DNA from: Nocardia carnea
GTDB lineage: Bacteria > Actinomycetota > Actinomycetes > Mycobacteriales > Mycobacteriaceae
DNA length: 47,459 nucleotides
Assembly (NCBI RefSeq): GCF_029868855.1
Contig: NZ_JARWOV010000254.1
Coordinates: 1-47,459 of the forward strand
Reading direction: 5' to 3'
Shown: positions 8,121 to 16,240 of the stretch, piece by piece
How positions within the stretch are numbered: position 1 is the stretch's first letter
Layout of the letters: each line of letters begins with the position of its first letter
Translations under genes and position numbers: made by a program
Notes under the pieces: generated by a model
The model's input: the letters and a program-made list of their open reading frames with translations, nothing else
Told to the model about the DNA's origin: nothing
Databases searched by the model: none

Positions 8121-8693
8121 TCAGCCGAAGCCGGTGTGCCGGGTATCGACCCAGCATTCGGACAGGTGATCGTCCACCATTCCGGTCGCCTGCATCAGCG
8201 CGTACGCCGTGGTCGGCCCCACGAAGCGGAAACCGCGCCGCTTCAATTCTTTTGCCAGTGCGGTGGATTCGGGCGTCACCGCGGGAATATCGCCGATTGC
8301 GTGCGGGCGCGGGCGTGGCGGGGGAGCGAACGACCAGAGCAGTTCGTCCAGGCCGGTATCGAGTTCGCGTGCGACCTTCGCATTAGCGATACAGGCATCG
8401 ATCTTGGCGCGATTGCGCACAATCCCCGGATCGCCGAGCAGCCGTTCGCGGTCGGCTTCCCCGAATTCGGCGACCCGGTCGATTTCGAAACCGGCGAACG
8501 CCAGCCGGAACGCGGGGCGTTTGCGCAGGATGGTGATCCAGGACAATCCGGACTGGAAAGCCTCCAGGCACAGCCGCTCGAACAGGGCGTCGTCGCCGTG
8601 CAGCGGGCGTCCCCACTCCTGGTCGTGGTAGTCGCGGTAGAGCTGGGACTCGACCGACCAGGGACAGCGAACCAGCGTATCGGTGGCGGTCAC
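8121..8693 (-). CDS. tag: DNA-3-methyladenine glycosylase I
   Basis: Base-excision repair glycosylase that removes 3-methyladenine from DNA, 190 residues, usual length. It has the family opening RCPW (zinc-ligand Cys) with YHDQEWGRPLHGDDALFERL, then FQSGLSWITILRKRPAFR with the substrate-pocket Trp and the acidic region that follows. The closing zinc site is in MVDDHLSECWVDTRH. Start ATG overlaps the stop of the DivIVA-domain gene by 4 bp (ATGA), so the two are co-transcribed. The tag/DivIVA pairing is the same as Rv1210/Rv1209. Confidence 0.95.
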   Translation of the reverse strand: MTATDTLVRCPWSVESQLYRDYHDQEWGRPLHGDDALFERLCLEAFQSGLSWITILRKRPAFRLAFAGFEIDRVAEFGEADRERLLGDPGIVRNRAKIDACIANAKVARELDTGLDELLWSFAPPPRPRPHAIGDIPAVTPESTALAKELKRRGFRFVGPTTAYALMQATGMVDDHLSECWVDTRHTGFG

Positions 8694-9010
8694 GAGCGCT
8701 CCGGACCCGTCGCCGCGCCGGCGCTCGCGGACTGTGCCTCGGCGAGCTGGGCCTGTAGTTCATCGATCCGGGCGGCCAGCCGGGCCAGTGCCCAATCGAC
8801 CTCGCCGGCCTTGTACCCGCGCACCACCTGCTGGAACCGCAGAGCCCGCACATCGGCGCCGGAGATGCCCTCCACCGGCAGGATGGTCGCGGTGGTGCCC
8901 TCCGGAAGCGGGCCCAGCTCCTCCGACCGGCCGAAGAGCGCACCGGCCAGCAGGAACAACACCGTGGCCACCAAACCCACGATCAAGACGTACAGCAGCA
9001 GGGTGAGCAT
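8690..9010 (-). CDS. DivIVA-domain membrane-anchored protein
   Basis: A 106-residue protein, equivalent to Rv1209. Residues 3-26 form one hydrophobic helix (LTLLLYVLIVGLVATVLFLL). A short loop then leads to a DivIVA-like motif: VEGISGADVRALRFQQVVRGYKAGEVDWALARLAARIDELQ, where the F-x-Y-x-EVD core is typical. A short coiled coil follows. It may be a scaffold at curved membrane or septum. In M. tuberculosis the neighbour on the far side is the glucosyl-3-phosphoglycerate synthase gene; here that gene is absent and mrp is next. A TAGACT -10 (9017-9022) ends 6 nt from the ATG. Confidence 0.85.
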   Translation of the reverse strand: MLTLLLYVLIVGLVATVLFLLAGALFGRSEELGPLPEGTTATILPVEGISGADVRALRFQQVVRGYKAGEVDWALARLAARIDELQAQLAEAQSASAGAATGPERS

Positions 9011-9016
9011 GGACCG

Positions 9017-9022
9017 AGTCTA
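9017..9022 (-). promoter_or_regulatory. -10 hexamer of the DivIVA-tag-DUF3117 unit
   Basis: TAGACT on the minus strand ends 6 nt before the ATG at 9010. No Shine-Dalgarno is visible, so the first gene is probably translated from a leaderless mRNA. Confidence 0.5.
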
Positions 9023-9101
9023 GGTGCGACCGCCGACAAGGGTCTCGGGTCGCCCTGCCCGCCCGGTCCGCATCACCCGGCCGCTGTTATGAGGCGAGGA
9101 C

Positions 9102-9134
9102 GGCCCGACCGGAAGTATGCATTCCGGCCGGGCC
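9102..9134 (-). terminator. likely terminator downstream of mrp
   Basis: A 13-bp stem, GGCCCGACCGGAA against TTCCGGCCGGGCC with one mismatch, and a 7-nt loop. It lies 140 nt past the mrp stop and 80 nt before the DivIVA promoter. There is no U tract, which is common for actinobacterial terminators. Confidence 0.5.
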
Positions 9135-9273
9135 TGTGGAGGCCGGGGCCGCGCAGTCGGCGTGCCCGGGTTCGGCCTGTGGGCAGGGTGGCAACGGGAT
9201 ACCGCCGCGCCGTCCTGCCGGGTTGCCATGGCGTCCGGGTGTAACTCACCGAGAGTTCCGGAAGCCGGCTGGT

Positions 9274-10410
9274 TCAGAGGTGACGAGTCGTATCGATGCC
9301 CAGCGACATACCGGCCAGCCCACGGCGGCGGATCGCCAGTTTGTCGGCGACCGCGCGCAGGGCGGCGGCAGCCGGACTGTCCGGGTCGCGCAACACGATG
9401 GGGGTGCCCTCGTCACCGGCCTCACGCACGGCCTGTTCGATCGGGATCTGACCGAGCAGCGGCACCTCGGCGCCGACCGCGCGGGTGAGCCGGTCGGCGA
9501 CCGCTTGTCCACCGCCGGACCCGTACAGCTCCATCCGGCTGCCGTCGGGCAGATCCAGCCAGGACATGTTCTCCACCACCCCGGCGATCCGCTGCCGGGT
9601 CTGCAGGGCGATGGCGCCGGCGCGTTCGGCGACCTCGGCGGCGGCGATCTGCGGGGTGGTGACCACCAGAATCTCCGCGTTCGGAATCAGCTGGGCGATG
9701 GAGATCGCCACATCGCCGGTGCCGGGCGGCAGATCCAGCAGCAACACATCCAGATCACCCCAGAACACGTCCGCCAGGAATTGCTGTAGCGCGCGGTGCA
9801 GCATCGGGCCGCGCCACACCACGGGGGTGTTGCCCTGGGTGAACTGCGCGATCGAGATCATCTTCACGTCGTGCGCGACCGGCGGCATGATCATCCGCTC
9901 GACCTGGGTGGGCCGGGCATCGGTGCCGAGCATCCGGGGGATGGAATGGCCGTAGATATCGGCGTCCAGCACGCCGACCGACAGGCCACGGTCGGCGAGC
10001 GCGGCGGCGAGGTTCACCGTGACGCTCGATTTACCGACCCCGCCCTTTCCGGACGCGACCGCGTAGACGCGAGTGAGCGAACCGGGCTGGGCGAACGGGA
10101 TCACCGGTTCGGCGGAATCACCGCGCAACTGCTTACGCAGTTCGGTGCGTTGTTCGTCGCTCATCACATCGAGTTCGACCGATACCGCACCGACGCCGGC
10201 CACATCCGCCACCGCGGTGCTCACCCGCTGGGTGATCTCGGTGCGCAACGGGCATCCGGCGGTGGTCAGGTACACCTCGATGTGCACGTTGCTCTCCGGA
10301 TCGATCCGGACGCTTTTCACCATGCCCAGTTCGGTGATCGGTTTGCGGATCTCCGGGTCGTCGACCTTCGCGAGGGCGCCCCGCACGTCCGCTTCCGTTA
10401 CCACTGGCAT
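9274..10410 (-). CDS. mrp: Mrp/NBP35-family iron-sulfur carrier ATPase
   Basis: P-loop scaffold that loads Fe-S clusters into apoproteins, 378 residues. The N-terminal MIP18/DUF59 domain (residues ~5-85) starts EADVRGALAKVDDPEIRKPI. The MRP ATPase domain follows with the deviant Walker A KGGVGKSSV and LLDLPPGTGDVAISIAQ. At the place where many Mrp proteins have a CxxC cluster site, this one has ENMSWLDLPDGSRMELYG with no cysteine pair; mycobacterial homologues appear similar. It is the Rv1229c equivalent and is followed by the lytic transglycosylase gene in the same order as in mycobacteria, but on opposite sides of a common strand. -10 TACCAT (10418-10423) ends 7 nt from ATG. Confidence 0.93.
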   Translation of the reverse strand: MPVVTEADVRGALAKVDDPEIRKPITELGMVKSVRIDPESNVHIEVYLTTAGCPLRTEITQRVSTAVADVAGVGAVSVELDVMSDEQRTELRKQLRGDSAEPVIPFAQPGSLTRVYAVASGKGGVGKSSVTVNLAAALADRGLSVGVLDADIYGHSIPRMLGTDARPTQVERMIMPPVAHDVKMISIAQFTQGNTPVVWRGPMLHRALQQFLADVFWGDLDVLLLDLPPGTGDVAISIAQLIPNAEILVVTTPQIAAAEVAERAGAIALQTRQRIAGVVENMSWLDLPDGSRMELYGSGGGQAVADRLTRAVGAEVPLLGQIPIEQAVREAGDEGTPIVLRDPDSPAAAALRAVADKLAIRRRGLAGMSLGIDTTRHL

Positions 10411-10417
10411 ACTGCCG

Positions 10418-10423
10418 ATGGTA
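10418..10423 (-). promoter_or_regulatory. -10 hexamer of mrp
   Basis: TACCAT on the minus strand ends 7 nt before the mrp ATG, which suggests a leaderless mRNA. It lies between mrp and the transglycosylase gene, just outside the latter's stop codon (10430-10432). Confidence 0.5.
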
Positions 10424-10429
10424 GTGCGG

Positions 10430-11311
10430 TCAGATCTTGGGGAGTTCCGCGGGCCGTGGTGCGATCCCAGTTTTGTACGACTGGGCCCAGGCCATGACGT
10501 TCGCGACGTAGGCCATCGAGTTGTTGTAGCGCAGGATGGCCCTGGTCTGCTGGGCGGGATCGTTCATATCCAGATCGCCCGAGCACAGGTATTTACCGGC
10601 GGTCAGGGTCGCGTCGTAGTAGTTCTGCGGATCGGAGATCCCGTCGCGGTTGCCGTCCGCCGCGTAGTGGGTCCAGGTCTCCGGCAGGAACTGCATGGGA
10701 CCCACCGCGCGGTCGTAGCCGCCGAAACCGTCGAGCGACCCGCCGTCGGAATCGTGGATGACATTGTTGCCCGCCAGGCTGCCGTCGAGCGCCGGGCCGA
10801 ACACCGGGGACAGCGCGTTACCGTCGGCGTCCGCCTTGCCGTTGTACATGTGGGTGGATTCGACGCGGCCGATACCGGCCAGCATCGTCCAGGACATATT
10901 GCAGCCGGGGTTCTCGTCGGCCAGGATCTGCTCGGCCGTGAGGTAGGCGTCCTGGGCGATCCCCGGAATACCCGATGCGGCGACCGGGAGGTCGTTACGG
11001 GGCCGGTTCGGGTCCAGCGCAACCGTTTTCACCTCGACCGGTGCCTCCGGCGACTGTTTCGCCATGGCATGCATCACGGTGTCGTCGAACGAAGCGGGCG
11101 CCATGGACTGTGCCGGGGCGGCACCCACGGCCGACATATGCATCTCGACCGAAGCCGCGGTGGGATCGGTGGCCATCGCCGCGGCGGCGTTGGTGGCCAC
11201 GACGCCCGCCGGTACCAAACCGGTGAGTGCGATAACCGAACTTCGGGTAACAGTGGCAGGTTGTTGTTTACGGTGACGCCCCACGTGCTCAAAGCCCTTC
11301 ATCTCAACCAC
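10430..11311 (-). CDS. secreted lytic murein transglycosylase
   Basis: Cell-wall lytic enzyme of 293 residues that cleaves MurNAc-GlcNAc bonds to anhydro products. After a short basic N-terminus there is a hydrophobic export signal (residues ~20-45, VTRSSVIALTGLVPAGVVA). The catalytic SLT/MltB-type domain covers roughly residues 130-280. It has the glutamate in LAGIGRVES (Glu151), then GPALDGS, RAVGPMQFLPETWTHYAADGN, AGKYLCSGDLD and RAILRYNNSMAYVANV. It is the Rv1230c equivalent. A second copy of the same domain lies immediately upstream in the gene at 11666-13099. The start is GTG 11311, with ATG 11302 as an alternative. Confidence 0.9.
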   Translation of the reverse strand: MVEMKGFEHVGRHRKQQPATVTRSSVIALTGLVPAGVVATNAAAAMATDPTAASVEMHMSAVGAAPAQSMAPASFDDTVMHAMAKQSPEAPVEVKTVALDPNRPRNDLPVAASGIPGIAQDAYLTAEQILADENPGCNMSWTMLAGIGRVESTHMYNGKADADGNALSPVFGPALDGSLAGNNVIHDSDGGSLDGFGGYDRAVGPMQFLPETWTHYAADGNRDGISDPQNYYDATLTAGKYLCSGDLDMNDPAQQTRAILRYNNSMAYVANVMAWAQSYKTGIAPRPAELPKI

Positions 11312-11665
11312 AAGCCTGCGGCCGCGGCCGGACTCGTTGCCCGGTCGTGACCTTCGCCGTCGAGACTACCGCATCCGAGACCACTTCGTTACTACCTCGT
11401 GACCATTTTTCCGGCGTGAATGCGACTTCGATGGGAACGGGAAGTGGCGCCGCCCCATAGGGACCCGGCGTCCGCCGCGGCGGTGCCGGCGTGTGCGCTT
11501 CGCCGGGGCAGTGAACCCGCCGGTCGGTTCTGCCGAATCGGCTGATCGTGACAGGCCCGGGTGGCGTGAGTCCGCAGATCAATTCGGAGTTGTCCCGGTG
11601 TGTGGAAACGCCGGGCGGCGGCGCCGGTGCCGTGTCTGCAGGGAGGAGCGCCGCCGGGCCGGGAA
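11312..11665. promoter_or_regulatory. 354-bp gap between the two transglycosylase genes
   Basis: No protein gene is supported here. The part near 11346-11403 contains CGTGAC at 11346-11351 and a pair, CGTTAC (11387-11392) and CGTGAC (11398-11403), with an 11-bp period; read on the minus strand these are GTCACG and GTAACG. They may bind an MtrA-like response regulator. No c-di-AMP riboswitch core was found. Confidence 0.35.
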
Positions 11666-13099
11666 CTATCGAGCAGGCGGGGCTGATTCGGTGTGCGCCG
11701 GGGCCGGGGTGGTATCGGCGGGCGGTGGGGGTGGTACCGCGTCCGCGGGTGTGGGGGCCGCCGGACCCGGAATCAGCTCGATCGGCAACGGGATGACCAA
11801 TCCGCCCGGGAGTGTGATGGACGGTGGTGCGGGTGCCGGAGCCGGAGCCGCCTGCCGGTCCGGGTGTCCCGGCGGCGCGGGGGGTGCCGCCTGGTTCTGT
11901 GGAGCTTCCTGCGGTGCAGGTGCTTCCGGAGCGGGAGCGCCCGGTGTAACGGGAGCCGGGGCCCCGGGCGCGGCCTGGGTGCCCGGGCCCGCGGGTGCTG
12001 CCGGGTCGCCGGGCGCGGCCGGGGCCCCGGGCCCGGGTGCAGGGAGTGCCTCGCCGACCTTCGGTGACCCCGGTGCGGGCGGGCAGAGCAATCCGCAGGG
12101 GATCGGCGGCAATCCGGGGATCCGGATCATCGGTTCGGGCCGCGGGGTCTGCACCGCCAGCTCGGGTGGGGGCGGCGGAACCGGCGTATCCGTCTGTGCG
12201 GCGAGCAGGTCCGGCGATCCCGGCGGGAGCTGGGTGGGGGCGCTGCCCGGCGGTACGAGGCCGGGGGACGGGATGATCGGTGCGGAACGGCCGCCGGTGC
12301 GGTAGGCGGCCGACCAGCTCAGCACATTGGCCGCGTACGACATCGAGTTGTTGTAGCGCAGTACGGCCCGCAATTCCTGTTGCGGGTCGCGCAGATTCAG
12401 CCCGCCCGAGCACAGGTACTTGCCGGCCCCCAGGGCGGCGTCGAAGACGTTGTGCGGGTCGGCGTGGCCGTCGGCATTCCCGTCGGCGGCGTAGCGCGAC
12501 CACGTCCCGGGCAGGAACTGCATGGGGCCCAGCGCGCGGACGTATCCACCGTCGGTGGACCGGATGACCTCGTTGCCGGGGAGCGTGCCGTCCAGCGCCG
12601 GACCGAAGATGGGCGGGTTGGTGGTTCCGGCGGCGTCGGTACGCCCGTTGCTCGCATGACCCGATTCGATGCGGCCGATCCCGGCGAGCAGGTTCCAGGT
12701 GAGCCCGCAGCCGGGCGCCGAGGACTGCAGGGCCAGTTCGGCGTTGCGGTAGGCGGCCAGCACGATCTCCGGGATGCCGAGCGCGCCGCTACCGCTGGGC
12801 AGGGAGATGCTCTGCAATGGAACCGTACCGGCGAAGGGTGGGATTCCGTCGGCGGGCAGGGGGCTCAGGGCTCGTAGTTTCCGGGGAGTCGTGGGCTCGA
12901 CCGGCAGCATTCCGAGTGTCTGGGCCAATGGGGCTTCGGTGTCTTCGGTGGTGTCTCCGGCCTGCTCGGCATTCGCCGCGAGTCGGGCTCCGGGAGCTTC
13001 CGGCGGTGTCGACGACATGGTGGTGTGGGCGGCCGAACCGCTCGCTACCAGGCCCGCCATGACCAGAGCCGACATTGCCACAGGGGTAGGTATCCGCAT
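11666..13099 (-). CDS. lytic murein transglycosylase with long proline-rich tail
   Basis: Secreted wall-lytic enzyme of 477 residues. A signal sequence occupies residues 1-25. The catalytic domain spans ~120-268 and closely matches the downstream transglycosylase: LAGIGRIES with Glu145, GPALDGT, RALGPMQFLPGTWSRYAADGN, GKYLCSGGLN and RAVLRYNNSMSYAANVL. The last ~200 residues are low-complexity Pro/Ala/Gly (GPGAPAAPGDPAAPAGPG-like) without a recognised domain, and probably span or bind the cell wall. A purine/pyrimidine-rich DNA repeat underlies it. The two tandem genes probably arose by duplication. The tail is absent from the downstream copy. A frame on the same strand that overlaps it is not real. 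Confidence 0.88.
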   Translation of the reverse strand: MRIPTPVAMSALVMAGLVASGSAAHTTMSSTPPEAPGARLAANAEQAGDTTEDTEAPLAQTLGMLPVEPTTPRKLRALSPLPADGIPPFAGTVPLQSISLPSGSGALGIPEIVLAAYRNAELALQSSAPGCGLTWNLLAGIGRIESGHASNGRTDAAGTTNPPIFGPALDGTLPGNEVIRSTDGGYVRALGPMQFLPGTWSRYAADGNADGHADPHNVFDAALGAGKYLCSGGLNLRDPQQELRAVLRYNNSMSYAANVLSWSAAYRTGGRSAPIIPSPGLVPPGSAPTQLPPGSPDLLAAQTDTPVPPPPPELAVQTPRPEPMIRIPGLPPIPCGLLCPPAPGSPKVGEALPAPGPGAPAAPGDPAAPAGPGTQAAPGAPAPVTPGAPAPEAPAPQEAPQNQAAPPAPPGHPDRQAAPAPAPAPPSITLPGGLVIPLPIELIPGPAAPTPADAVPPPPPADTTPAPAHTESAPPAR

Positions 13100-13219
13100 T
13101 CGGCTCCACCGTTCCTCTATGTCACAGGTGAGCGACCGTCTCGGACATTCCGTAACGGCGCGCTCGGGACAACGTGATCCAGGTTACCTACCGGTCAGGA
13201 GCATATTGCGGATTTCCGG

Positions 13220-13831
13220 TCATTCATCGGCGACTGGCGGTGAAATCGACCCCGTAACCGGCTTGTGACCGGAGGTTTTCTTGCGTTTCGGCTTGGTAGC
13301 TTTGTCCGGGCCGCGCGTCGGTCCGACTCCGGTCGTGTACTCGATCCGCTCCAGTGCGTCACGGATCTCGTCGAGCTCGCGGCGCAGATAATCACGGGTG
13401 GCGACCTCGCCCACCGCCAGGCGCAGCGCCGCCAGTTCCCGGGCCAGGAACTCGGTATCGGCCTTCGTCTGGGCGGCGCGCAGCCGGTCCTCCTCGAGGG
13501 ATACCCGATCGCGGTTGTCCTGCCGGTTCTGTGCCAGCAGGATCAGCGGCGCGGCATAGGCGGCCTGGGTGGAGAACGCCAGGTTCAGCAGGATGAACGG
13601 GTAGGGGTCCCAGCGCAGCGTGATCACGAAGATGTTCAGCACGATCCAGACGATCACCACCACCGTCTGAATCGCGAGATAGCGTCCGGTGCCCAGGAAT
13701 CGGGCGATCCGTTCGCTACCGCGGGCCAATGCCTCGGCATCCCAATCGAAGCGGAACCGGCTCCCGACGGGGGTCTCCAGGCGCTGCCGCGCGCTGGAGA
13801 CCACCCGGCCCGCCGTGCTCTTGTCGGTCAC
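13220..13831 (-). CDS. DUF1003 membrane protein
   Basis: A 203-residue membrane protein, the Rv1231c equivalent. The N-terminal third is soluble and charged. Two adjacent helices follow: YLAIQTVVVIVWIVLNIFVIT (residues ~50-70) and WDPYPFILLNLAFSTQAAYAAPLILLAQN (~75-102), the DUF1003 signature. A basic amphipathic C-terminus with coiled-coil character (RDYLRRELDEIRDALERI) ends in a lysine-rich tail. The start GTG 13831 overlaps the stop of the upstream MgtE-N/CBS gene by 4 bp (GTGA). Coupling with a magnesium-transporter-like cytoplasmic protein suggests a joint role in magnesium or ion homeostasis, not proven. Confidence 0.85.
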   Translation of the reverse strand: MTDKSTAGRVVSSARQRLETPVGSRFRFDWDAEALARGSERIARFLGTGRYLAIQTVVVIVWIVLNIFVITLRWDPYPFILLNLAFSTQAAYAAPLILLAQNRQDNRDRVSLEEDRLRAAQTKADTEFLARELAALRLAVGEVATRDYLRRELDEIRDALERIEYTTGVGPTRGPDKATKPKRKKTSGHKPVTGSISPPVADE

Positions 13832-15108
13832 GGCCGCACACCTTCGTACAGTTGTTCGTCTTCGCGCCAATCGGGCGGCAGCAGATGGTCGAGGACATCG
13901 TCGACACTCACCGCGCCCAGTAGATGGTTCTGCTCGTCGACCACGGGCCCGCACACCAGGTTGTAGGTGGCGAAATACCGGGTCACCGCCGCGAGCGGCA
14001 GTTCCGGCCGCAGCGTCGCCAGATCGGCGTCCAGGATCCCGCCGACAAGATGCGCGGGCGGTTCGCGCAACAGTTGCTGCAGATGGACACATCCGAGGTA
14101 TCGGCCGGTGGGGGTGGCCGTCGGCGGCCGGACGACGAACACCATCGACGCCAGCGCCGGTGTGAGATCGGGATCCCGGACCCGGGCCAGCGCCTCGGCG
14201 ACCGTGGTGGACGGCGACAGGACCACGGGTTCCGGTGTCATGAGCCCGCCCGCGGTATCCGGGGAATGCTCGAGCAGCCGGCGCACCGGTTCGGACTCCT
14301 GTGGGTCCATCAGCGTCAGCAGGGATTCGGCCTCGTTCTCCGGCAGGCCGCCCAGCAGATCGGCGGCATCGTCGGGGTCCATCGCTTCGAGAACGTCGGC
14401 CGCGCGGGTCATCTCCAGCTGACCGAGCAGTTCCAGCTGATCGTCACCGGAGAGTTCCTGGACGACATCGGCGAGCCGCTCGTCGTCGAGGGCGAGCGCC
14501 ACCTCCAGGCGCCGTTTGGCGGGCAGTTCCCGCAACATATGCGCGACATCGGCCGCGCGCTGGCCTTCGAACTGTTCGAGCAGGGCGCTCACATCCTGGC
14601 CCGGACGGTCGATCTCGTACGGTGTGAGGCCCTGGACCCGCGCCCAGTCCACCACGTGCACCGTGCGCCGCCGCCCCAGCCGGCGATGTCCACGCACCGC
14701 CACCCGGGTGACCCGCCAGTCCCGGGTTCGGGTCAACGCGATCCCCAGATCCACCACGAAAACATCCACCCCGGCCAGATCCGGTAGGTCGGGGTCCTCG
14801 ACATGCACCGTGGAATCCACGATCTGCGCCATGGCCAGCAGTTCGCCGGGGCGCTGCGCGAAACGCCGCAAGCTGACATTACCGGTGTTCAACGTGACCG
14901 AACCGGGTTCGATACTGGTCACCCGCAGCATCGGGACGAAGATCCGGCGCCGGGTCGGCAACTCCACCACCAGACCGTGCACACGCGGTTCCTGCCGGTC
15001 GTAGCGGACGGCCACCACCACGTCGCGTACGCGGCCGATAGACTCGCCGTCCGGCCCCAGCACCGCCAGGCCGGTGAGCCTGGCGATATACACCCTGGTA
15101 GCTGCCAT
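13828..15108 (-). CDS. PRC-barrel / MgtE N-terminal / CBS domain protein without channel
   Basis: A 426-residue soluble protein, Rv1232c-like. Residues ~5-75 form a PRC-barrel-like segment (LTGLAVLGPDGESIGRVRDVVVAVRYD). Residues ~170-290 are an MgtE N-terminal superhelical domain, with repeats of the form LLEQF..DVAHMLRELP, VVQELSGDDQLELLGQL and DAADLLGGLPENEAESLL. Residues ~290-420 are two CBS domains (GLMTPEPVVLSPSTTVAEAL; PVVDEQNHLLGAVSVDDVLDHLLP). In MgtE channels these domains sense Mg2+ and gate a C-terminal five-helix pore; that pore is missing here. The stop is coupled to the DUF1003 membrane protein gene. A TAGCCT -10 (15116-15121) ends 7 nt before ATG 15108. Confidence 0.88.
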   Translation of the reverse strand: MAATRVYIARLTGLAVLGPDGESIGRVRDVVVAVRYDRQEPRVHGLVVELPTRRRIFVPMLRVTSIEPGSVTLNTGNVSLRRFAQRPGELLAMAQIVDSTVHVEDPDLPDLAGVDVFVVDLGIALTRTRDWRVTRVAVRGHRRLGRRRTVHVVDWARVQGLTPYEIDRPGQDVSALLEQFEGQRAADVAHMLRELPAKRRLEVALALDDERLADVVQELSGDDQLELLGQLEMTRAADVLEAMDPDDAADLLGGLPENEAESLLTLMDPQESEPVRRLLEHSPDTAGGLMTPEPVVLSPSTTVAEALARVRDPDLTPALASMVFVVRPPTATPTGRYLGCVHLQQLLREPPAHLVGGILDADLATLRPELPLAAVTRYFATYNLVCGPVVDEQNHLLGAVSVDDVLDHLLPPDWREDEQLYEGVRP

Positions 15109-15115
15109 GAGTGCC

Positions 15116-15121
15116 AGGCTA
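15116..15121 (-). promoter_or_regulatory. -10 hexamer of the MgtE-N/CBS-DUF1003 operon
   Basis: TAGCCT on the minus strand ends 7 nt before the ATG at 15108. No Shine-Dalgarno is visible. Confidence 0.5.
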
Positions 15122-15161
15122 GATGTTCCGGGGCCGGACCGGGCCGACCACAGGAGTGTTG

Positions 15162-16106
15162 ATGAAGCCGCGCCGTTCCGTCCTTGCCGTGCCGGGCAGC
15201 AACCCGAAAATGATCGCCAAGGCCAAAGGCCTGCCGGTCGACGAGGTGTTCCTGGATCTCGAGGATGCCGTCGCCCCGGGGGCGAAAGCCGCCGCCCGCG
15301 CCAATATCGTGGCCGCCCTCAACGATTCCGGCTGGGGTGAACAGTTGCGGGTGGTCCGGGTGAACGACTGGACCACCCAGTGGACCTACGCCGATGTGAT
15401 CTCCGTGGTCGACGGTGCCGGGACCGCGCTCGACGCAATCCTGCTGCCGAAGGTCACCGACGCGGGCCAGGTAAGGGCGCTCGATCTGCTGCTGAGCCAG
15501 TTGGAGCGCGCCAACGAGATCGAACCCGGCCGGATCGGGATCGAGCCGCAGATCGAGAACGCGCTGGGGTTGCGCAATATCGACGAGATCGCCACCGCCA
15601 GCCCCCGGGTGCAGACCCTGGTCTTCGGGCCCGCGGACTTCATGGCGAGCATCAATATGCGCACCCTCGTGGTCGGCGAGCAGCCCGAGGGGTACGACAC
15701 CGGCGACGCCTACCACCACATCCTGATGACAATCCTGCTCACCGCCCGCGCGCACGGTCTGCAGGCGATCGACGGCCCCTATCTGCAGATCCGCGATATC
15801 GACGGTTTCCGGCGCGCTGCCGGGCGCACCGCGGCCCTGGGCTTCGACGGGAAATGGGTGCTGCACCCGAGCCAGGTCGATGCCGCGAACGAGATCTTCA
15901 GCCCCCGGCAGGCGGATTACGACCACGCCGAGATGATCCTGGACGCCTACGCGTATCACACGTCCGCCGAGGGCGGCGCGCGCGGAGCCGTGATGCTGGG
16001 CGACGAAATGATCGATGAGGCCAGCGCGAAAATGGCGGTCGTCATCGCGGAAAAAGGCCGCGCCGCGGGAATGCGGAGAACGATGACATTTACTGCCCCT
16101 GAGTGA
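15162..16106 (+). CDS. HpcH/HpaI/CitE-family CoA ester lyase
   Basis: Aldolase-type lyase of 314 residues, in the CitE / malyl-CoA or citramalyl-CoA lyase family. The fold is indicated by RRSVLAVPGSNPKMIAKA, the metal-site glutamate in DEVFLDLEDAVAPGAK, a substrate-site Arg in RVNDW, GIEPQIENALGLRNIDEI and FGPADFMASI. Near the C-terminus KWVLHPSQVDAANEIF matches the conserved family end. Start ATG 15162 has CAGGAG 5 nt upstream, better than the in-frame ATG at 15123. It is divergent from the MgtE-N/CBS gene. The actual CoA ester cannot be decided from sequence; L-malyl-CoA and citramalyl-CoA are the likeliest. Confidence 0.85.
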   Translation: MKPRRSVLAVPGSNPKMIAKAKGLPVDEVFLDLEDAVAPGAKAAARANIVAALNDSGWGEQLRVVRVNDWTTQWTYADVISVVDGAGTALDAILLPKVTDAGQVRALDLLLSQLERANEIEPGRIGIEPQIENALGLRNIDEIATASPRVQTLVFGPADFMASINMRTLVVGEQPEGYDTGDAYHHILMTILLTARAHGLQAIDGPYLQIRDIDGFRRAAGRTAALGFDGKWVLHPSQVDAANEIFSPRQADYDHAEMILDAYAYHTSAEGGARGAVMLGDEMIDEASAKMAVVIAEKGRAAGMRRTMTFTAPE

Positions 16107-16211
16107 TGCCGGCGGGCTCTCCGCGGACACCATTCGAACCTTGCGTCCCCAGCCGCCGGCGCCGAGTTCGGCGAGACCCTGAGAGGTTAGGGACCAAGGG
16201 GGGCCAAACCC

Positions 16212-16232
16212 TGTGCCGCCGGAGGCGGCACA
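16212..16232 (+). promoter_or_regulatory. perfect hairpin over the ribosome site of the stress-type gene
   Basis: TGTGCCGCC (16212-16220), GGA loop, GGCGGCACA (16224-16232): a perfect 9-bp stem. It contains the only GGAGG (16221-16225) upstream of the ATG at 16241, and is followed by an unusually AT-rich CAATATAAAT. It may sequester the ribosome-binding site, be a repressor operator, or end an upstream transcript. Confidence 0.45.
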
Positions 16233-16240
16233 ATATAAAT

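Noticed and set aside
11312..11665. c-di-AMP (ydaO) riboswitch upstream of a wall hydrolase
   Set aside because: Such riboswitches precede wall hydrolases in actinomycetes, but I did not find the conserved core blocks.
11304..12503. A 399-codon minus-strand frame overlapping the transglycosylase
   Set aside because: It overlaps the Pro-rich tail of the real gene in another frame and covers the gap; no motif in it.
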